Shown here: in pieces, positions 49,267-57,732 of the stretch | Layout of the letters: every line of letters begins with the position of its first letter | Numbering within the stretch: the first letter of the stretch is position 1 | Assembly (NCBI RefSeq): GCF_021559775.1 | Contig: NZ_CP056047.1 | Coordinates: 3,534,501 to 3,598,500 of the forward strand | Reading direction: 5' to 3' | From: Gillisella vitis | GTDB lineage: Bacteria; Pseudomonadota; Alphaproteobacteria; Rhizobiales; Rhizobiaceae | Length of the DNA: 64,000 nt | Program-made: the position numbers and the translations under genes | Notes under the pieces: model-generated | Seen by the model: only the letters and a program-made list of their open reading frames with translations | Told to the model about the DNA's origin: nothing | Database searches by the model: none

Positions 49267-49536
49267 TGTCAAAGCCTCATGAAATCGTTGGAAAAGAGGG
49301 CATGCGCCGAGGACCCGGGCCCGAAGGCCGGTCCAACTATCGTCGGTCCCTTAATCGTTGTGCCGGCTTCTGTCAAAGGCAAACTGGCTGTTCGATCCGC
49401 AGCTTTGCCGCTTTCGCCCCGGTAAAGACTGGTCAGAGGGAGGAATGTCGAGCGATGGAGCGGGGATGACCTTGAGCATCTGGTGTGCTACGGGGCCGTG
49501 CAACACGAGGTATGCAGACAGGAAGAGGATGGCCGT

Positions 49537-50190
49537 TTGACTGAGGTGACGGAAAACACGTTTGTAATCGCCATCGACGGTCCTGCGGCTGCCGGCAAGG
49601 GAACGCTGTCACGCCGGATCGCCGACAGTTACGGCTTTCATCATCTGGACACGGGGCTGACCTACCGCGCCACAGCCAAGGCGCTTTTGGAAAAAAGCCT
49701 GCCGCTCGATAATGAGGCCGTGGCCGAGCAGGTGGCGCTGGGGCTCGATCTTTCCGGTCTGGACCGGGAGGTTCTGGCCAAGCACGATATCGGTGAGGCG
49801 GCGTCGAAAATCGCCGTCATGCCCGCGGTGCGTCGCGCTCTGGTCGAGGCGCAGCGACGGTTTTCGCTGAAAGCCCCCGGTGCGGTGCTGGACGGACGCG
49901 ATATCGGCACCGTTGTCTGCCCGGATGCGGCGGTTAAGCTCTATGTCACGGCCTCTCCGGAGGTGCGCGCCCGGCGTCGCTTTGACGAGATTGTCGCTCA
50001 TGGTGGCGTGGCTGATTATCCCGCGGTTTTTGAGGATGTGAAGCGGCGCGACGACCGCGACATGGGCCGTGCCGACAGTCCGTTGAAACCTGCTGAAGAC
50101 GCGCACTTGCTAGATACGTCCGAAATGAGTATAGAGGCGGCGTTTCAGGCCGCGCGTTCCTTGATCGATGCGGCATTGAAAAACAATTAG
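49537..50190 (+). CDS. cmk: Cytidylate kinase
   Basis: Phosphorylates CMP/dCMP with ATP. The 217 residues include the P-loop ([19 protein letters not shown]), the substrate-binding [13 protein letters not shown] region, [23 protein letters not shown], and the [14 protein letters not shown] lid motif. No ATG gives the family N-terminus; the TTG at 49537, with AGAGGA 8 nt upstream, is the best start and a GTG at 49546 is the alternative. It precedes rpsA by 167 nt, the conserved pair. aroA, often upstream in rhizobia, is not present. Confidence 0.94.
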   Translation: MTEVTENTFVIAIDGPAAAGKGTLSRRIADSYGFHHLDTGLTYRATAKALLEKSLPLDNEAVAEQVALGLDLSGLDREVLAKHDIGEAASKIAVMPAVRRALVEAQRRFSLKAPGAVLDGRDIGTVVCPDAAVKLYVTASPEVRARRRFDEIVAHGGVADYPAVFEDVKRRDDRDMGRADSPLKPAEDAHLLDTSEMSIEAAFQAARSLIDAALKNN

Positions 50191-50357
50191 CATGCATTCA
50201 GCAGGCAGGACCGACGACCGGTTTTGTCTGGACCAGCCGAAACCAGCGTCCTTGCGCCGGGTTGTCCTTTTATAAGGGCGGACGCGGGATCGGCCGTTAT
50301 CAACACCAACCCACCGGCGCACTGCGCATTCCCAAGGGGATGCGATTAGGAGATTTC

Positions 50358-52061
50358 ATGTCTGTTTCTACCCCGACACGGGACGATTTCGCGGCCCTGC
50401 TGGAAGAATCCTTCGCAAAGACCGATCTGGCCGAAGGCTATGTTGCCAAGGGCATCGTTACGGCCATCGAGAAGGACGTCGCTATCGTTGACGTCGGCCT
50501 CAAGGTCGAAGGCCGCGTTCCGCTGAAGGAATTTGGCGCTCGCGCCAAGGACGGCCAGCTGAAAGTTGGTGACGAAGTTGAAGTTTATGTCGAGCGCATT
50601 GAAAACGCGCTGGGCGAAGCTGTTCTGTCGCGCGAAAAGGCCCGTCGCGAAGAAAGCTGGATCAAGCTCGAAGCCAAGTTCGAAGCTGGCGAGCGCGTCG
50701 AAGGCGTTATCTTCAACCAGGTCAAGGGTGGCTTCACCGTCGATCTGGACGGTGCCGTTGCCTTCCTGCCGCGCTCTCAGGTGGATATCCGCCCGATCCG
50801 CGACGTGACCCCGCTGATGCACAACCCGCAGCCCTTCGAAATCCTCAAGATGGACAAGCGTCGCGGCAACATCGTGGTTTCGCGCCGTACGGTTCTGGAA
50901 GAGTCCCGCGCCGAGCAGCGTTCTGAAATCGTCCAGAACCTCGAAGAAGGCCAGGTTGTTGAAGGCGTCGTCAAGAACATCACCGATTACGGTGCGTTCG
51001 TTGACCTCGGCGGCATCGACGGCCTGCTGCATGTCACCGACATGGCATGGCGTCGTGTGAACCATCCTTCGGAAATCCTGTCCATCGGCCAGTCGGTCAA
51101 GGTTCAGATCATCCGTATCAACCAGGAAACCCACCGCATCTCGCTCGGCATGAAGCAGCTCGAGTCTGATCCTTGGGATGGCATTGCTGCCAAGTACCCG
51201 GTTGGCAAGAAGATCTCCGGTACCGTGACCAACATCACCGATTACGGTGCATTCGTTGAGCTGGAGCCGGGCATTGAAGGCCTGATCCACATTTCCGAAA
51301 TGTCCTGGACCAAGAAGAACGTACACCCCGGCAAGATCCTGTCCACAAGCCAGGAAGTTGACGTGGTTGTTCTCGAAGTCGATCCGTCCAAGCGTCGTAT
51401 CTCGCTTGGCCTGAAGCAGACCCTCGAAAACCCATGGCAGGCATTTGCCTACAGCCATCCGGCTGGCGCTGAAGTCGAAGGCGAAGTCAAGAACAAGACC
51501 GAATTCGGCCTGTTCATCGGCCTCGAAGGCGACGTTGACGGCATGGTTCACCTGTCGGATCTCGACTGGAACCGTCCAGGTGAGCAGGTTATCGAAGAAT
51601 ACAACAAGGGCGACGTCGTTCGCGCCGTTGTTCTCGATGTGGATGTCGAAAAGGAGCGTATCTCGCTCGGCATCAAGCAGCTCGGCAAGGACGCGGTTGG
51701 TGATGCCGCCGCTTCCGGCGATCTGCGCAAGAATGCTGTTGTTTCCTGCGAAGTGATCGCGGTCAATGACGGTGGCGTCGAAGTCAAGCTCGTCAACCAT
51801 GAAGACATCGTGTCCTTCATCCGCCGCGCCGACCTCGCTCGTGACCGTGACGACCAGCGCCCTGAGCGTTTCTCCGTTGGCCAGGTTTTTGACGCTCGCG
51901 TCACCAACTTCTCCAAGAAGGATCGCAAGGTCATGCTGTCGATCAAGGCGCTGGAAATCGCTGAAGAGAAGGAAGCCGTTGCTCAGTTCGGTTCGTCCGA
52001 TAGTGGCGCTTCGCTCGGCGACATCCTGGGCGCAGCCCTGAAGAACCGCAGCAACGATTAA
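50358..52061 (+). CDS. rpsA: 30S ribosomal protein S1
   Basis: mRNA-binding ribosomal protein needed for initiation on structured messages. 567 residues with six S1 repeats; the later ones show the canonical VKNITDYGAFVDLGGIDGLLHVTDMAW and VTNITDYGAFVELEPGIEGLIHISEMSW pattern in shortened form here. I chose the ATG at 50358 (MSVSTPTRDDF) because TAGGAG lies 6 nt upstream. S1 represses its own translation in other bacteria through the leader, and the 167-nt leader here leaves room for this. Followed by a strong terminator. Confidence 0.97.
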   Translation: MSVSTPTRDDFAALLEESFAKTDLAEGYVAKGIVTAIEKDVAIVDVGLKVEGRVPLKEFGARAKDGQLKVGDEVEVYVERIENALGEAVLSREKARREESWIKLEAKFEAGERVEGVIFNQVKGGFTVDLDGAVAFLPRSQVDIRPIRDVTPLMHNPQPFEILKMDKRRGNIVVSRRTVLEESRAEQRSEIVQNLEEGQVVEGVVKNITDYGAFVDLGGIDGLLHVTDMAWRRVNHPSEILSIGQSVKVQIIRINQETHRISLGMKQLESDPWDGIAAKYPVGKKISGTVTNITDYGAFVELEPGIEGLIHISEMSWTKKNVHPGKILSTSQEVDVVVLEVDPSKRRISLGLKQTLENPWQAFAYSHPAGAEVEGEVKNKTEFGLFIGLEGDVDGMVHLSDLDWNRPGEQVIEEYNKGDVVRAVVLDVDVEKERISLGIKQLGKDAVGDAAASGDLRKNAVVSCEVIAVNDGGVEVKLVNHEDIVSFIRRADLARDRDDQRPERFSVGQVFDARVTNFSKKDRKVMLSIKALEIAEEKEAVAQFGSSDSGASLGDILGAALKNRSND

Positions 52062-52082
52062 TCGTCGCGGTTTAGAAAATTA

Positions 52083-52119
52083 AAAACCCGCCGGGCAGCG
52101 ATGTCCGGCGGGTTTTTCT
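52083..52119 (+). terminator. Intrinsic terminator after rpsA
   Basis: AAAACCCGCCGG and CCGGCGGGTTTTT form a 12-bp stem with a 10-nt loop, followed by CTT. Confidence 0.92.
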
Positions 52120-52189
52120 TTGGCTTGATGGTTGCGGGCGTGATGATTGCCGAAAACGGCTCTTGCCGCCCATCGAGCAATGCTCTAAA

Positions 52190-52206
52190 TTTAGAATTAT
52201 TCTAAA
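52190..52206. promoter_or_regulatory. Irr box (iron control element, ICE) upstream of mbfA
   Basis: TTTAGAATTATTCTAAA is a perfect palindrome about the central T, and the symmetry extends two bases on each side (52188-52208). It matches the TTTAGAA-N3-TTCTAAA form of the Irr operator known from Rhizobiales. It ends 16 nt before the mbfA start codon, so Irr bound here would block transcription or initiation and repress mbfA when iron is low. Confidence 0.88.
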
Positions 52207-52222
52207 TTGGAGAGCGGCCATC

Positions 52223-53206
52223 ATGTTTCGCACCTTATTCGCCTCTGCGAAGCGGCGTCTGGATAGTCTGAACGAACAGGAAGTTCTTGCGCTGGCGATT
52301 TCGTCTGAGGAAGACGATGCGCGGATCTATCTGGCCTATGCGGAGCGGTTGAAAGAGCAATATCCCCAATCCGCCAAGGTTTTCCAGGATATGGCGGAGG
52401 TGGAGCACGCTCACCGGAACATGCTGATCGACATGCACCGCCAGCGGTTTGGCGAGCACATTCCTCTGATCCGCCGGGAACATGTCCAGGGTTTCATGGC
52501 GCGCAAGCCCGATTGGCTTCAGGCCCAGCTTTCCGTCGATCAGGTGCGCGAAGAGGCGGAAGCCATGGAGCGTTCTGCTTATAATTTTTATGTCGAGGCC
52601 CAGAAACATGTCTCGGACGCCCGCACAAGAGCGCTTCTCGGCGATCTGGCGATGGCGGAGCAGGGTCACGAGGATGTGGCCCATATGCTGGGCGAAAAGC
52701 ATCGGCCGGAGGACGTCCAGAAGCTGGAACAGGAAACCGCCAAGCGGCAGTTCGTTCTCACCTATGTGCAGCCGGGCCTCGCCGGATTGATGGATGGTTC
52801 GGTTTCGACGCTCGCGCCGATCTTTGCGGCAGCCTTTGCTACCGGCGATACCTGGCAAACCTTTTTGGTCGGCCTCTCGGCCTCGGTGGGGGCGGGTATT
52901 TCCATGGGCTTCACAGAAGCCTCTCATGACGACGGCAAGATTTCCGGCCGAGGTTCACCGATCAAGCGCGGCCTGGCCTGCGGCATCATGACAGCGTTGG
53001 GTGGCCTTGGCCATGCGCTGCCTTATCTCATTCCGCATTTCTGGACGGCGACAGCGACGGCGGGTGTGGTGGTGTTCATCGAATTATGGGCCATCGCCTT
53101 CATCCAGAATAAATATATGGAAACGCCGTTCTGGCGTGCGGCCATGCAGGTGGTGCTAGGCGGTTCGTTGGTTCTGGCCGCCGGTATCCTGATCGGCAAT
53201 GGTTGA
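52223..53206 (+). CDS. mbfA: Membrane-bound ferritin / iron exporter MbfA (rubrerythrin-VIT1 fusion)
   Basis: A 327-residue inner-membrane protein that exports iron and protects against iron and peroxide stress. The N-terminal rubrerythrin/ferritin-like domain (about residues 15-165) has the diiron carboxylates in SSEEDDARIYLAYAERL, AEVEHAHRNML, EEAEAMERSAYNFY and AEQGHEDVAHML. The C-terminal VIT1/CCC1-like part holds hydrophobic segments from about 195 on (GLAGLMDGSVSTLAPIFAAAF, ASVGAGISMGFTEA). The ATG at 52223 has GGAGAG upstream. The Irr box fits iron-dependent derepression; irr itself is 7 kb away. Confidence 0.93.
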   Translation: MFRTLFASAKRRLDSLNEQEVLALAISSEEDDARIYLAYAERLKEQYPQSAKVFQDMAEVEHAHRNMLIDMHRQRFGEHIPLIRREHVQGFMARKPDWLQAQLSVDQVREEAEAMERSAYNFYVEAQKHVSDARTRALLGDLAMAEQGHEDVAHMLGEKHRPEDVQKLEQETAKRQFVLTYVQPGLAGLMDGSVSTLAPIFAAAFATGDTWQTFLVGLSASVGAGISMGFTEASHDDGKISGRGSPIKRGLACGIMTALGGLGHALPYLIPHFWTATATAGVVVFIELWAIAFIQNKYMETPFWRAAMQVVLGGSLVLAAGILIGNG

Positions 53207-53217
53207 AATAGTCCATG

Positions 53218-53254
53218 AAAAAGGCCTGGAGCGTTTCCGCATCCAGGCCTTTTA
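53218..53254. terminator. Bidirectional terminator between mbfA and the BTLCP gene
   Basis: AAAAGGCCTGGA and TCCAGGCCTTTT are perfect 12-nt complements around GCGTTTCCGCA; T-runs occur on both strands between the convergent genes. Confidence 0.92.
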
Positions 53255-53270
53255 CCGATTGTCTGTTACC

Positions 53271-53885
53271 CTATTTCAACGCCGCGACCGGAACATCCTT
53301 GCCACTTTCAATCGTGACCCAACGACCGGTATCGAAGCTCGCCTGCCGTTTCAGATAGGTGTAGGAGGTTTGGCTCCAGAGTTTGACGTCATCAACCAGA
53401 TTATCGAGAATATAGTCGCCTGCGGATGTGCGCAGCGTCAGTACCGCATGGCCTTCGCCATCGGCTTTGCGCACGACGGTAATTAAAAGATCCGCTTCAG
53501 AAAATCCGGCCTGGAGAAGGCGCTTGCGCTTCAAGAGAACGAAATCTTCGCAATCGCCGGCGTCAACGGGGTATTCCCACCATTCCTCGCGGCCATAGAC
53601 GTCCATATCGGTCATCGGAGTGATGGATTTGTTCACATCCATGTTGACGGCGTGAACAATATCCCAACCGTGTTCCGTAACCTGGCGGGCAGGGGCGGGC
53701 TTGCTGCGCACTTGGCATTCGGCCTTGTAGCGCAAGCAAAATTCATAATGACCAATGGGCTGCGAGGTGATGCCACCGGTAACCATCGAGGCTGGAACAG
53801 CCGATGTCATATCCGCAGCCGCATTGCCCGCGAAAAACAGCGGAAGTGCCAGAAATGCTGCCAGAGCTGAAAGCCTGAAGGTCAT
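53271..53885 (-). CDS. Transglutaminase-like cysteine proteinase (BTLCP, DUF920 family)
   Basis: A 204-residue exported protein. The signal peptide is MTFRLSALAAFLALPLFFAG with cleavage after NAAA. The catalytic triad is visible: Cys in DAGDCEDFVLLKR, His in GEGHAVLTLRT, Asp in YILDNLVDD. BTLCPs are widespread in Proteobacteria; the LapG relatives cleave RTX adhesins, but this protein belongs to a shorter, separate branch and LapD-like partners are absent here. A periplasmic protease or transglutaminase role is inferred from the fold. Confidence 0.88.
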   Translation of the reverse strand: MTFRLSALAAFLALPLFFAGNAAADMTSAVPASMVTGGITSQPIGHYEFCLRYKAECQVRSKPAPARQVTEHGWDIVHAVNMDVNKSITPMTDMDVYGREEWWEYPVDAGDCEDFVLLKRKRLLQAGFSEADLLITVVRKADGEGHAVLTLRTSAGDYILDNLVDDVKLWSQTSYTYLKRQASFDTGRWVTIESGKDVPVAALK

Positions 53886-54059
53886 GAGACGTCCCTTGAA
53901 TTCTTAACAAAGAGTTAAGATTACCAAGGGCAGAGAGTCAATCGTTCCAAGGTCGAGGGGCGGCTCAATTGGCCAATATGGTTAAAATCCGTTAATGAGT
54001 GTGAAGTTTTTGTCGCATTTTGCCGAATGGCTCAAGAGGCTTGGGTTTGGCCTCAGCCT

Positions 54060-54869
54060 TCATGGCCGTGGTTCGATCATGGCGCGAATGGCGTTGCGCA
54101 TCCGGTCGATGTCCTGCGGACGCGACAGGCGATGATCGCCGTCACGCACCAATGTCAACACAACATCGTCGGCGGGCAGGTGTTCAACCAGTTTCAGCGC
54201 ATGCTGGTAGGGGACATCAGGATCGGCCATGCCTTGCAGGATATGGACGGGGCAGCCGGTGTCGATCATGCCGGACATCACCCGATTAGCGCGCCCGTCT
54301 TCCATGAGCGCACGCGTGAAGATATTCGGCTCCGGGCTATACTCAGAGATTTCCTCGAAATAGCCTTTCTCGGCTAGGTCTTTCCGCTCCCGGTCGCCAA
54401 GCAGTGGCTCGATCAAGTCCGACGTTAAGTCGGGCGCTGGTGCGATCAACACCATTCCTGACACCTGGGTCGGATTGTCGTGGCGGGCTTTCAGTTCCTG
54501 GATCAGTCGCAATGCAATCCACCCACCCATGGAGGAGCCGACCAAAATGGCCTTTTCCGGTTTGAAGTGATCGAGAACGGCAAGAGCCTCTTCCAGCCAG
54601 CGGGAAATAGTGCCGTCGCGAAAGGCCCCACCAGAGGCGCCATGCCCGGAATAATCGAAGCGGATTGCTCCAACTCCAAGAGACGCGGCCAGATCGTCCA
54701 TTTCCAGTGCCTTGGTGCCCGTCATGTCGGACCGGTAGCCGCCAAGCCAGATGCAGGTGGGCCGTTCGTCTTGCGCTGGCGCCCGTACCAGCGCGGCTAT
54801 GCTGCGCGCATCGCTTCCCTGTCCCACGGTGATGGCATGGGTTTCTATTGGGCGTCCGACATTGGTCAT
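54060..54869 (-). CDS. Alpha/beta hydrolase
   Basis: A 269-residue cytoplasmic serine hydrolase. The nucleophile elbow is ILVGSSMGGWIAL, the oxyanion region TCIWLGGYRSDMTGTKA, and the catalytic His lies in DGDHRLSRPQD near the C-terminus; the acid is probably in GMADPDVPY. I chose the ATG at 54869 because AGGAGA lies 6 nt upstream. The sequence is close to short-chain esterase/peptidase-like proteins (ABHD10-type), whose substrates are acyl-protein or carboxylic esters, but this is not certain. Confidence 0.87.
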   Translation of the reverse strand: MTNVGRPIETHAITVGQGSDARSIAALVRAPAQDERPTCIWLGGYRSDMTGTKALEMDDLAASLGVGAIRFDYSGHGASGGAFRDGTISRWLEEALAVLDHFKPEKAILVGSSMGGWIALRLIQELKARHDNPTQVSGMVLIAPAPDLTSDLIEPLLGDRERKDLAEKGYFEEISEYSPEPNIFTRALMEDGRANRVMSGMIDTGCPVHILQGMADPDVPYQHALKLVEHLPADDVVLTLVRDGDHRLSRPQDIDRMRNAIRAMIEPRP

Positions 54870-55072
54870 GATTGTCTCCTGCTTTGGCCTATAAGGTATA
54901 AAACAGATTCTTCTCTTCACGACAGCAGGTGATTTTTTTAAAAAACTATGCTATCAACCTCTGAACAGTGGTCCGAGAGCGTGCCCAGCCTTGCAAGGCG
55001 GGGCAATCGGGCCTATCTGACGTTCCGAAATCGCCTATATGACTATCCGAAATTATTGAGGAGAATACGACC

Positions 55073-55609
55073 ATTCGCAGACCGTTCAAAGCCGATGCCC
55101 CCGTTAAGGACGGGCCGCGCTCCAACCGGGAGATCCGGGTTCCAAAGGTCCAGTTGATTGACGCAGAAGGCCAGAATCTCGGCGCCGTGCCGACGGACCA
55201 GGCGCTCCGCATGGCGGAAGAAGCCGGTCTCGATCTGGTCGAAATTTCGCCGAATGCTGAACCGCCCGTTTGCAAGATCCTGGACCTTGGCAAGCTGAAA
55301 TACGCCAACCAGAAGAAGGCGGCAGAAGCGCGCAAGAAACAGAAAATCGTTGAAGTCAAAGAAATCAAGATGCGCCCGAACATCGACACCCATGACTATG
55401 AGGTGAAGATGAAGTCGATGTCGCGGTTCTTTGAAGACGGCGATAAGGTCAAGGTCACCCTGAAGTTCCGTGGCCGCGAAATGGCCCACCAGGAACTGGG
55501 CATGAAATTGCTCATGCAGGTGAAGGAAGACACAGTCGAAGTTGCCAAGGTTGAAGCTGAACCCAAGCTCGAAGGTCGTCAGATGATGATGGTGCTGGCC
55601 CCTAAATAA
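55073..55609 (+). CDS. infC: Translation initiation factor IF-3, with an AUU start codon
   Basis: IF-3 checks initiator tRNA pairing and prevents subunit joining. The 178-residue protein has an N-terminal domain ([32 protein letters not shown]), a Lys-rich linker ([22 protein letters not shown]) and a C-terminal domain ([30 protein letters not shown]). Family similarity extends upstream of all ATG/GTG/TTG codons and the frame begins at ATT at 55073, with GAGGAGAA 7 nt before it. This is the AUU start that lets IF-3 limit its own synthesis. A Rho-independent terminator follows. Confidence 0.95.
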   Translation: MRRPFKADAPVKDGPRSNREIRVPKVQLIDAEGQNLGAVPTDQALRMAEEAGLDLVEISPNAEPPVCKILDLGKLKYANQKKAAEARKKQKIVEVKEIKMRPNIDTHDYEVKMKSMSRFFEDGDKVKVTLKFRGREMAHQELGMKLLMQVKEDTVEVAKVEAEPKLEGRQMMMVLAPK

Positions 55610-55651
55610 GCCAGCGGCGTGTCAGTCGGACCCGCGAGCATCTGCCAGTTT

Positions 55652-55690
55652 AAAGCGACATGCGTTTTATCGAGCGCAGGTCGCTTTTTT
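55652..55690 (+). terminator. Intrinsic terminator after infC
   Basis: AAAGCGAC and GTCGCTTT pair around an ATGCG...CGCAG inner stem, followed by TTTTTT. Confidence 0.85.
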
Positions 55691-56303
55691 ACGTAAAGTA
55701 TCTTGTCGCCTTCGAAGGCGTAAACCTGACAAAATCCTGACAAGGCCGTCAGCGCGGTGTCAGTGGTCTTTTGGCATTGTCATTTTCAGCAGACGGGATT
55801 TACCCCACGTCCCCACAACGTTCCCGGTCTGTTATGTCATCCTATGCCCCTGGGTGACGATCAGGCTCTTAGCCTATTGGAAACTCCGCCGTCTCTAAAT
55901 GGAACGGCGGAGTTCCTTATTCGGGAGTGTGCAGATTTATGCACTTTTGTGGTCTATCCAAATAAATCATGTCATTTATATTTACGATCAAGGCCCATTG
56001 AGAAGTAAAATATAATTTCAGTTGAAATTTTTTGAATTTTGCATCAGAAAAGTTTTGAAAATTCAAAAAATACTGGTGATACATTTGTTTCATTTGTTAT
56101 TTAACTTTACAGCTATTGGCGGTCTCTATATTCAAATAGCCCTATACGAATCAACCTGAGAATGCCGTCGGATCGCCTTGCGCATCACACGTCGCGTTGA
56201 CTGGATAATTTATCTGAGGTCCAATGGGATTTTATGACTGAATACAGGCAGTCGAGCGCCGATTAAAGTTTGTCAGCCAGTGTCGCCCTCTGCCTATACC
56301 GGA
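55691..56303. other. Long gene-free region between infC and the PepSY-like gene
   Basis: About 610 nt, the longest empty stretch in the window, with an AT-rich middle (about 55960-56110). Short open frames show no similarity. It contains one strong stem-loop at 55882-55914, described separately, and presumably the promoter of the PepSY-two-component module. Confidence 0.5.
55882..55914. ncRNA. Strong orphan stem-loop, possible small-RNA terminator
   Basis: AACTCCGCCGT and ACGGCGGAGTT form an 11-bp perfect stem around CTCTAAATGGA in an otherwise empty region. The nearest upstream gene already has its own terminator at 55652-55690, so the hairpin could end a short RNA made from about 55760-55880, which itself contains AGGCTCTTAGCCT. 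No T-run follows (CCTTATTC), which weakens the case. Confidence 0.35.
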
Positions 56304-56909
56304 ATGGACATGAGAAGCAGCTCAACGGAAGATGGAAAAAAGGAGGTCGCCAGAGCAATCCGGCACCAACTTTTGTGTCTGAGATGGTTTGCGAAAGGCG
56401 GGCAAGACGGTTGCCGCGTCTACGGTCGGTGTGTGGCGGCAATCCTGTTTCTTGTATCCCTGTTCTTTACCAGTCTCGTCATGGCCTCTGACAATCGCAG
56501 TGGGCCTCCAAGCGGAGGGCCTCCAGGCGGTGGCCCTCCAGGTGGCCCTCCTGGTGGATGGCGAGGCGGCGATCCGCCGAGTGGTGGCCCTCCTAGTTTT
56601 TCAGGCTCTCCTGGACCTTTTGGCAGCAGGCCCGGCGGGGGAGGTCCAGGTGGAACTCCGAACGGCTCGTTTACAGATGACGATCCGAGCGTTGTTCGGC
56701 CACAGGTGCTGGACGGCGTCAAAAGTGGCCGCTATCGTTCGTTACGAGAGGTGCTTGGCAATCTCAAACTGCCTGAAGGTTCGCGGTTGATCGACGTGGA
56801 TTTACGCTATCTCTCCAACGGTGATTTTTACTTGCTGACCATAAAGGACATGTCCGGGCGGTTTCGCACCTTGAAAGTGGATGCGCGGACCGGGAAACTG
56901 GCACGATAA
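56304..56909 (+). CDS. PepSY-like exported or anchored protein with Gly/Pro-rich linker
   Basis: A 201-residue protein. After a charged N-terminal ~40 residues comes one hydrophobic segment (AAILFLVSLFFTSLVMA), then a ~60-residue Gly/Pro/Ser-rich linker (repeats of GGPPGGGPPGG type), and a C-terminal ~75-residue domain ending GDFYLLTIKDMSGRFRTLKVDARTGKL, which fits the last strands of a PepSY fold. It immediately precedes a response regulator and histidine kinase gene, so it may be a periplasmic sensor partner or inhibitor of the kinase. The start is uncertain among 56280 (GTG), 56304 and 56310. Confidence 0.7.
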   Translation: MDMRSSSTEDGKKEVARAIRHQLLCLRWFAKGGQDGCRVYGRCVAAILFLVSLFFTSLVMASDNRSGPPSGGPPGGGPPGGPPGGWRGGDPPSGGPPSFSGSPGPFGSRPGGGGPGGTPNGSFTDDDPSVVRPQVLDGVKSGRYRSLREVLGNLKLPEGSRLIDVDLRYLSNGDFYLLTIKDMSGRFRTLKVDARTGKLAR

Positions 56910-57063
56910 ATCTGACAGCGACTGCCTACACTGTATCGTGCCGAAAAGTGGAAACCGGTTTTTGGACAAGACTATACAAACAAAATCCTATAGCGCCATG
57001 CACGATATAATCTTGCGCGGATTGTAACTTCTTTCACGGCGGTCTTTTGGAGAGCATTGAATC

Positions 57064-57732
57064 TTGCGTATTTTACTGGCTGAAGACGATGCCAATATCG
57101 GGCGCCATGTGGCGGAGACGCTGAGAGGCGAGGGCTACGAGGTGACCTTGGTCAACAAGGGGCCGGATGTCTGGGAGGCTGGAGAGGATACCGGCCTCGG
57201 CGCCATCATTCTCGACCTCGGTCTGCCCGGGCTGGATGGGCTTTCGATTTTAAGGCGATGGCGCAAGGATAGGATCCAGACACCCGTTCTGGTTCTGACG
57301 GCGCGAGGGTCCTGGATGGAAAGGGTCGATGGTTTCGATGCCGGGGCGGATGACTATCTTCCGAAACCGTTCCGCACAGAGGAGTTGTTGGCCCGGCTTC
57401 GCGCATTGTTGCGGCGCGCTGGAAAAACCAGCCATACCCTGTTTTCAGCCGGGCGTTTTCAGGTGGATGAGGCCGGTCGGACCGTCACCTTCAATGGTGC
57501 CCTGTTGGAGGTCAGCCCGCTGGAGTTTCGATTGATCCAGATTCTCGTCCAAAACAAGGGCCGGGTGTTTTCAGCGTATGAGATCGCCACCCAGATCCAG
57601 GGCCGCGATGACGATGCTTCGAAAAATGCAGTCGAAGCCATGGTGGCGCGGATCCGCAAGAAAACGGATGCCAGTGCTATCGAAACACGGCGCGGCTTTG
57701 GTTACGTCGTGCCAGACGAAAATTCATGCTGA
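57064..57732 (+). CDS. OmpR-family response regulator
   Basis: A 222-residue regulator. The receiver domain has the acidic pair in LLAEDDAN, the phospho-acceptor Asp in AIILDLGLPGLDGL, Thr in VLTARGS and Lys in LPKPFR. The C-terminal winged helix follows (LEVSPLEFRLIQILVQNKGRVFSAYEIATQ). Starts at TTG (57064), with GGAGAG about 10 nt upstream and no better start. The stop overlaps the kinase start (ATGCTGA), so the pair is coupled. It resembles the PhoP/FeuP group, but the target is not known. Confidence 0.93.
   Translation: MRILLAEDDANIGRHVAETLRGEGYEVTLVNKGPDVWEAGEDTGLGAIILDLGLPGLDGLSILRRWRKDRIQTPVLVLTARGSWMERVDGFDAGADDYLPKPFRTEELLARLRALLRRAGKTSHTLFSAGRFQVDEAGRTVTFNGALLEVSPLEFRLIQILVQNKGRVFSAYEIATQIQGRDDDASKNAVEAMVARIRKKTDASAIETRRGFGYVVPDENSC

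Noticed and set aside
50346..51800. 484-codon open frame on the minus strand opposite rpsA
   Set aside because: Antisense to the S1 repeats; its apparent internal repetition only mirrors the S1 domains.
55757..56008. Short ORF in the infC-PepSY gap
   Set aside because: It covers the stem-loop at 55882-55914 and lacks a ribosome-binding site or similarity, so coding is unlikely.
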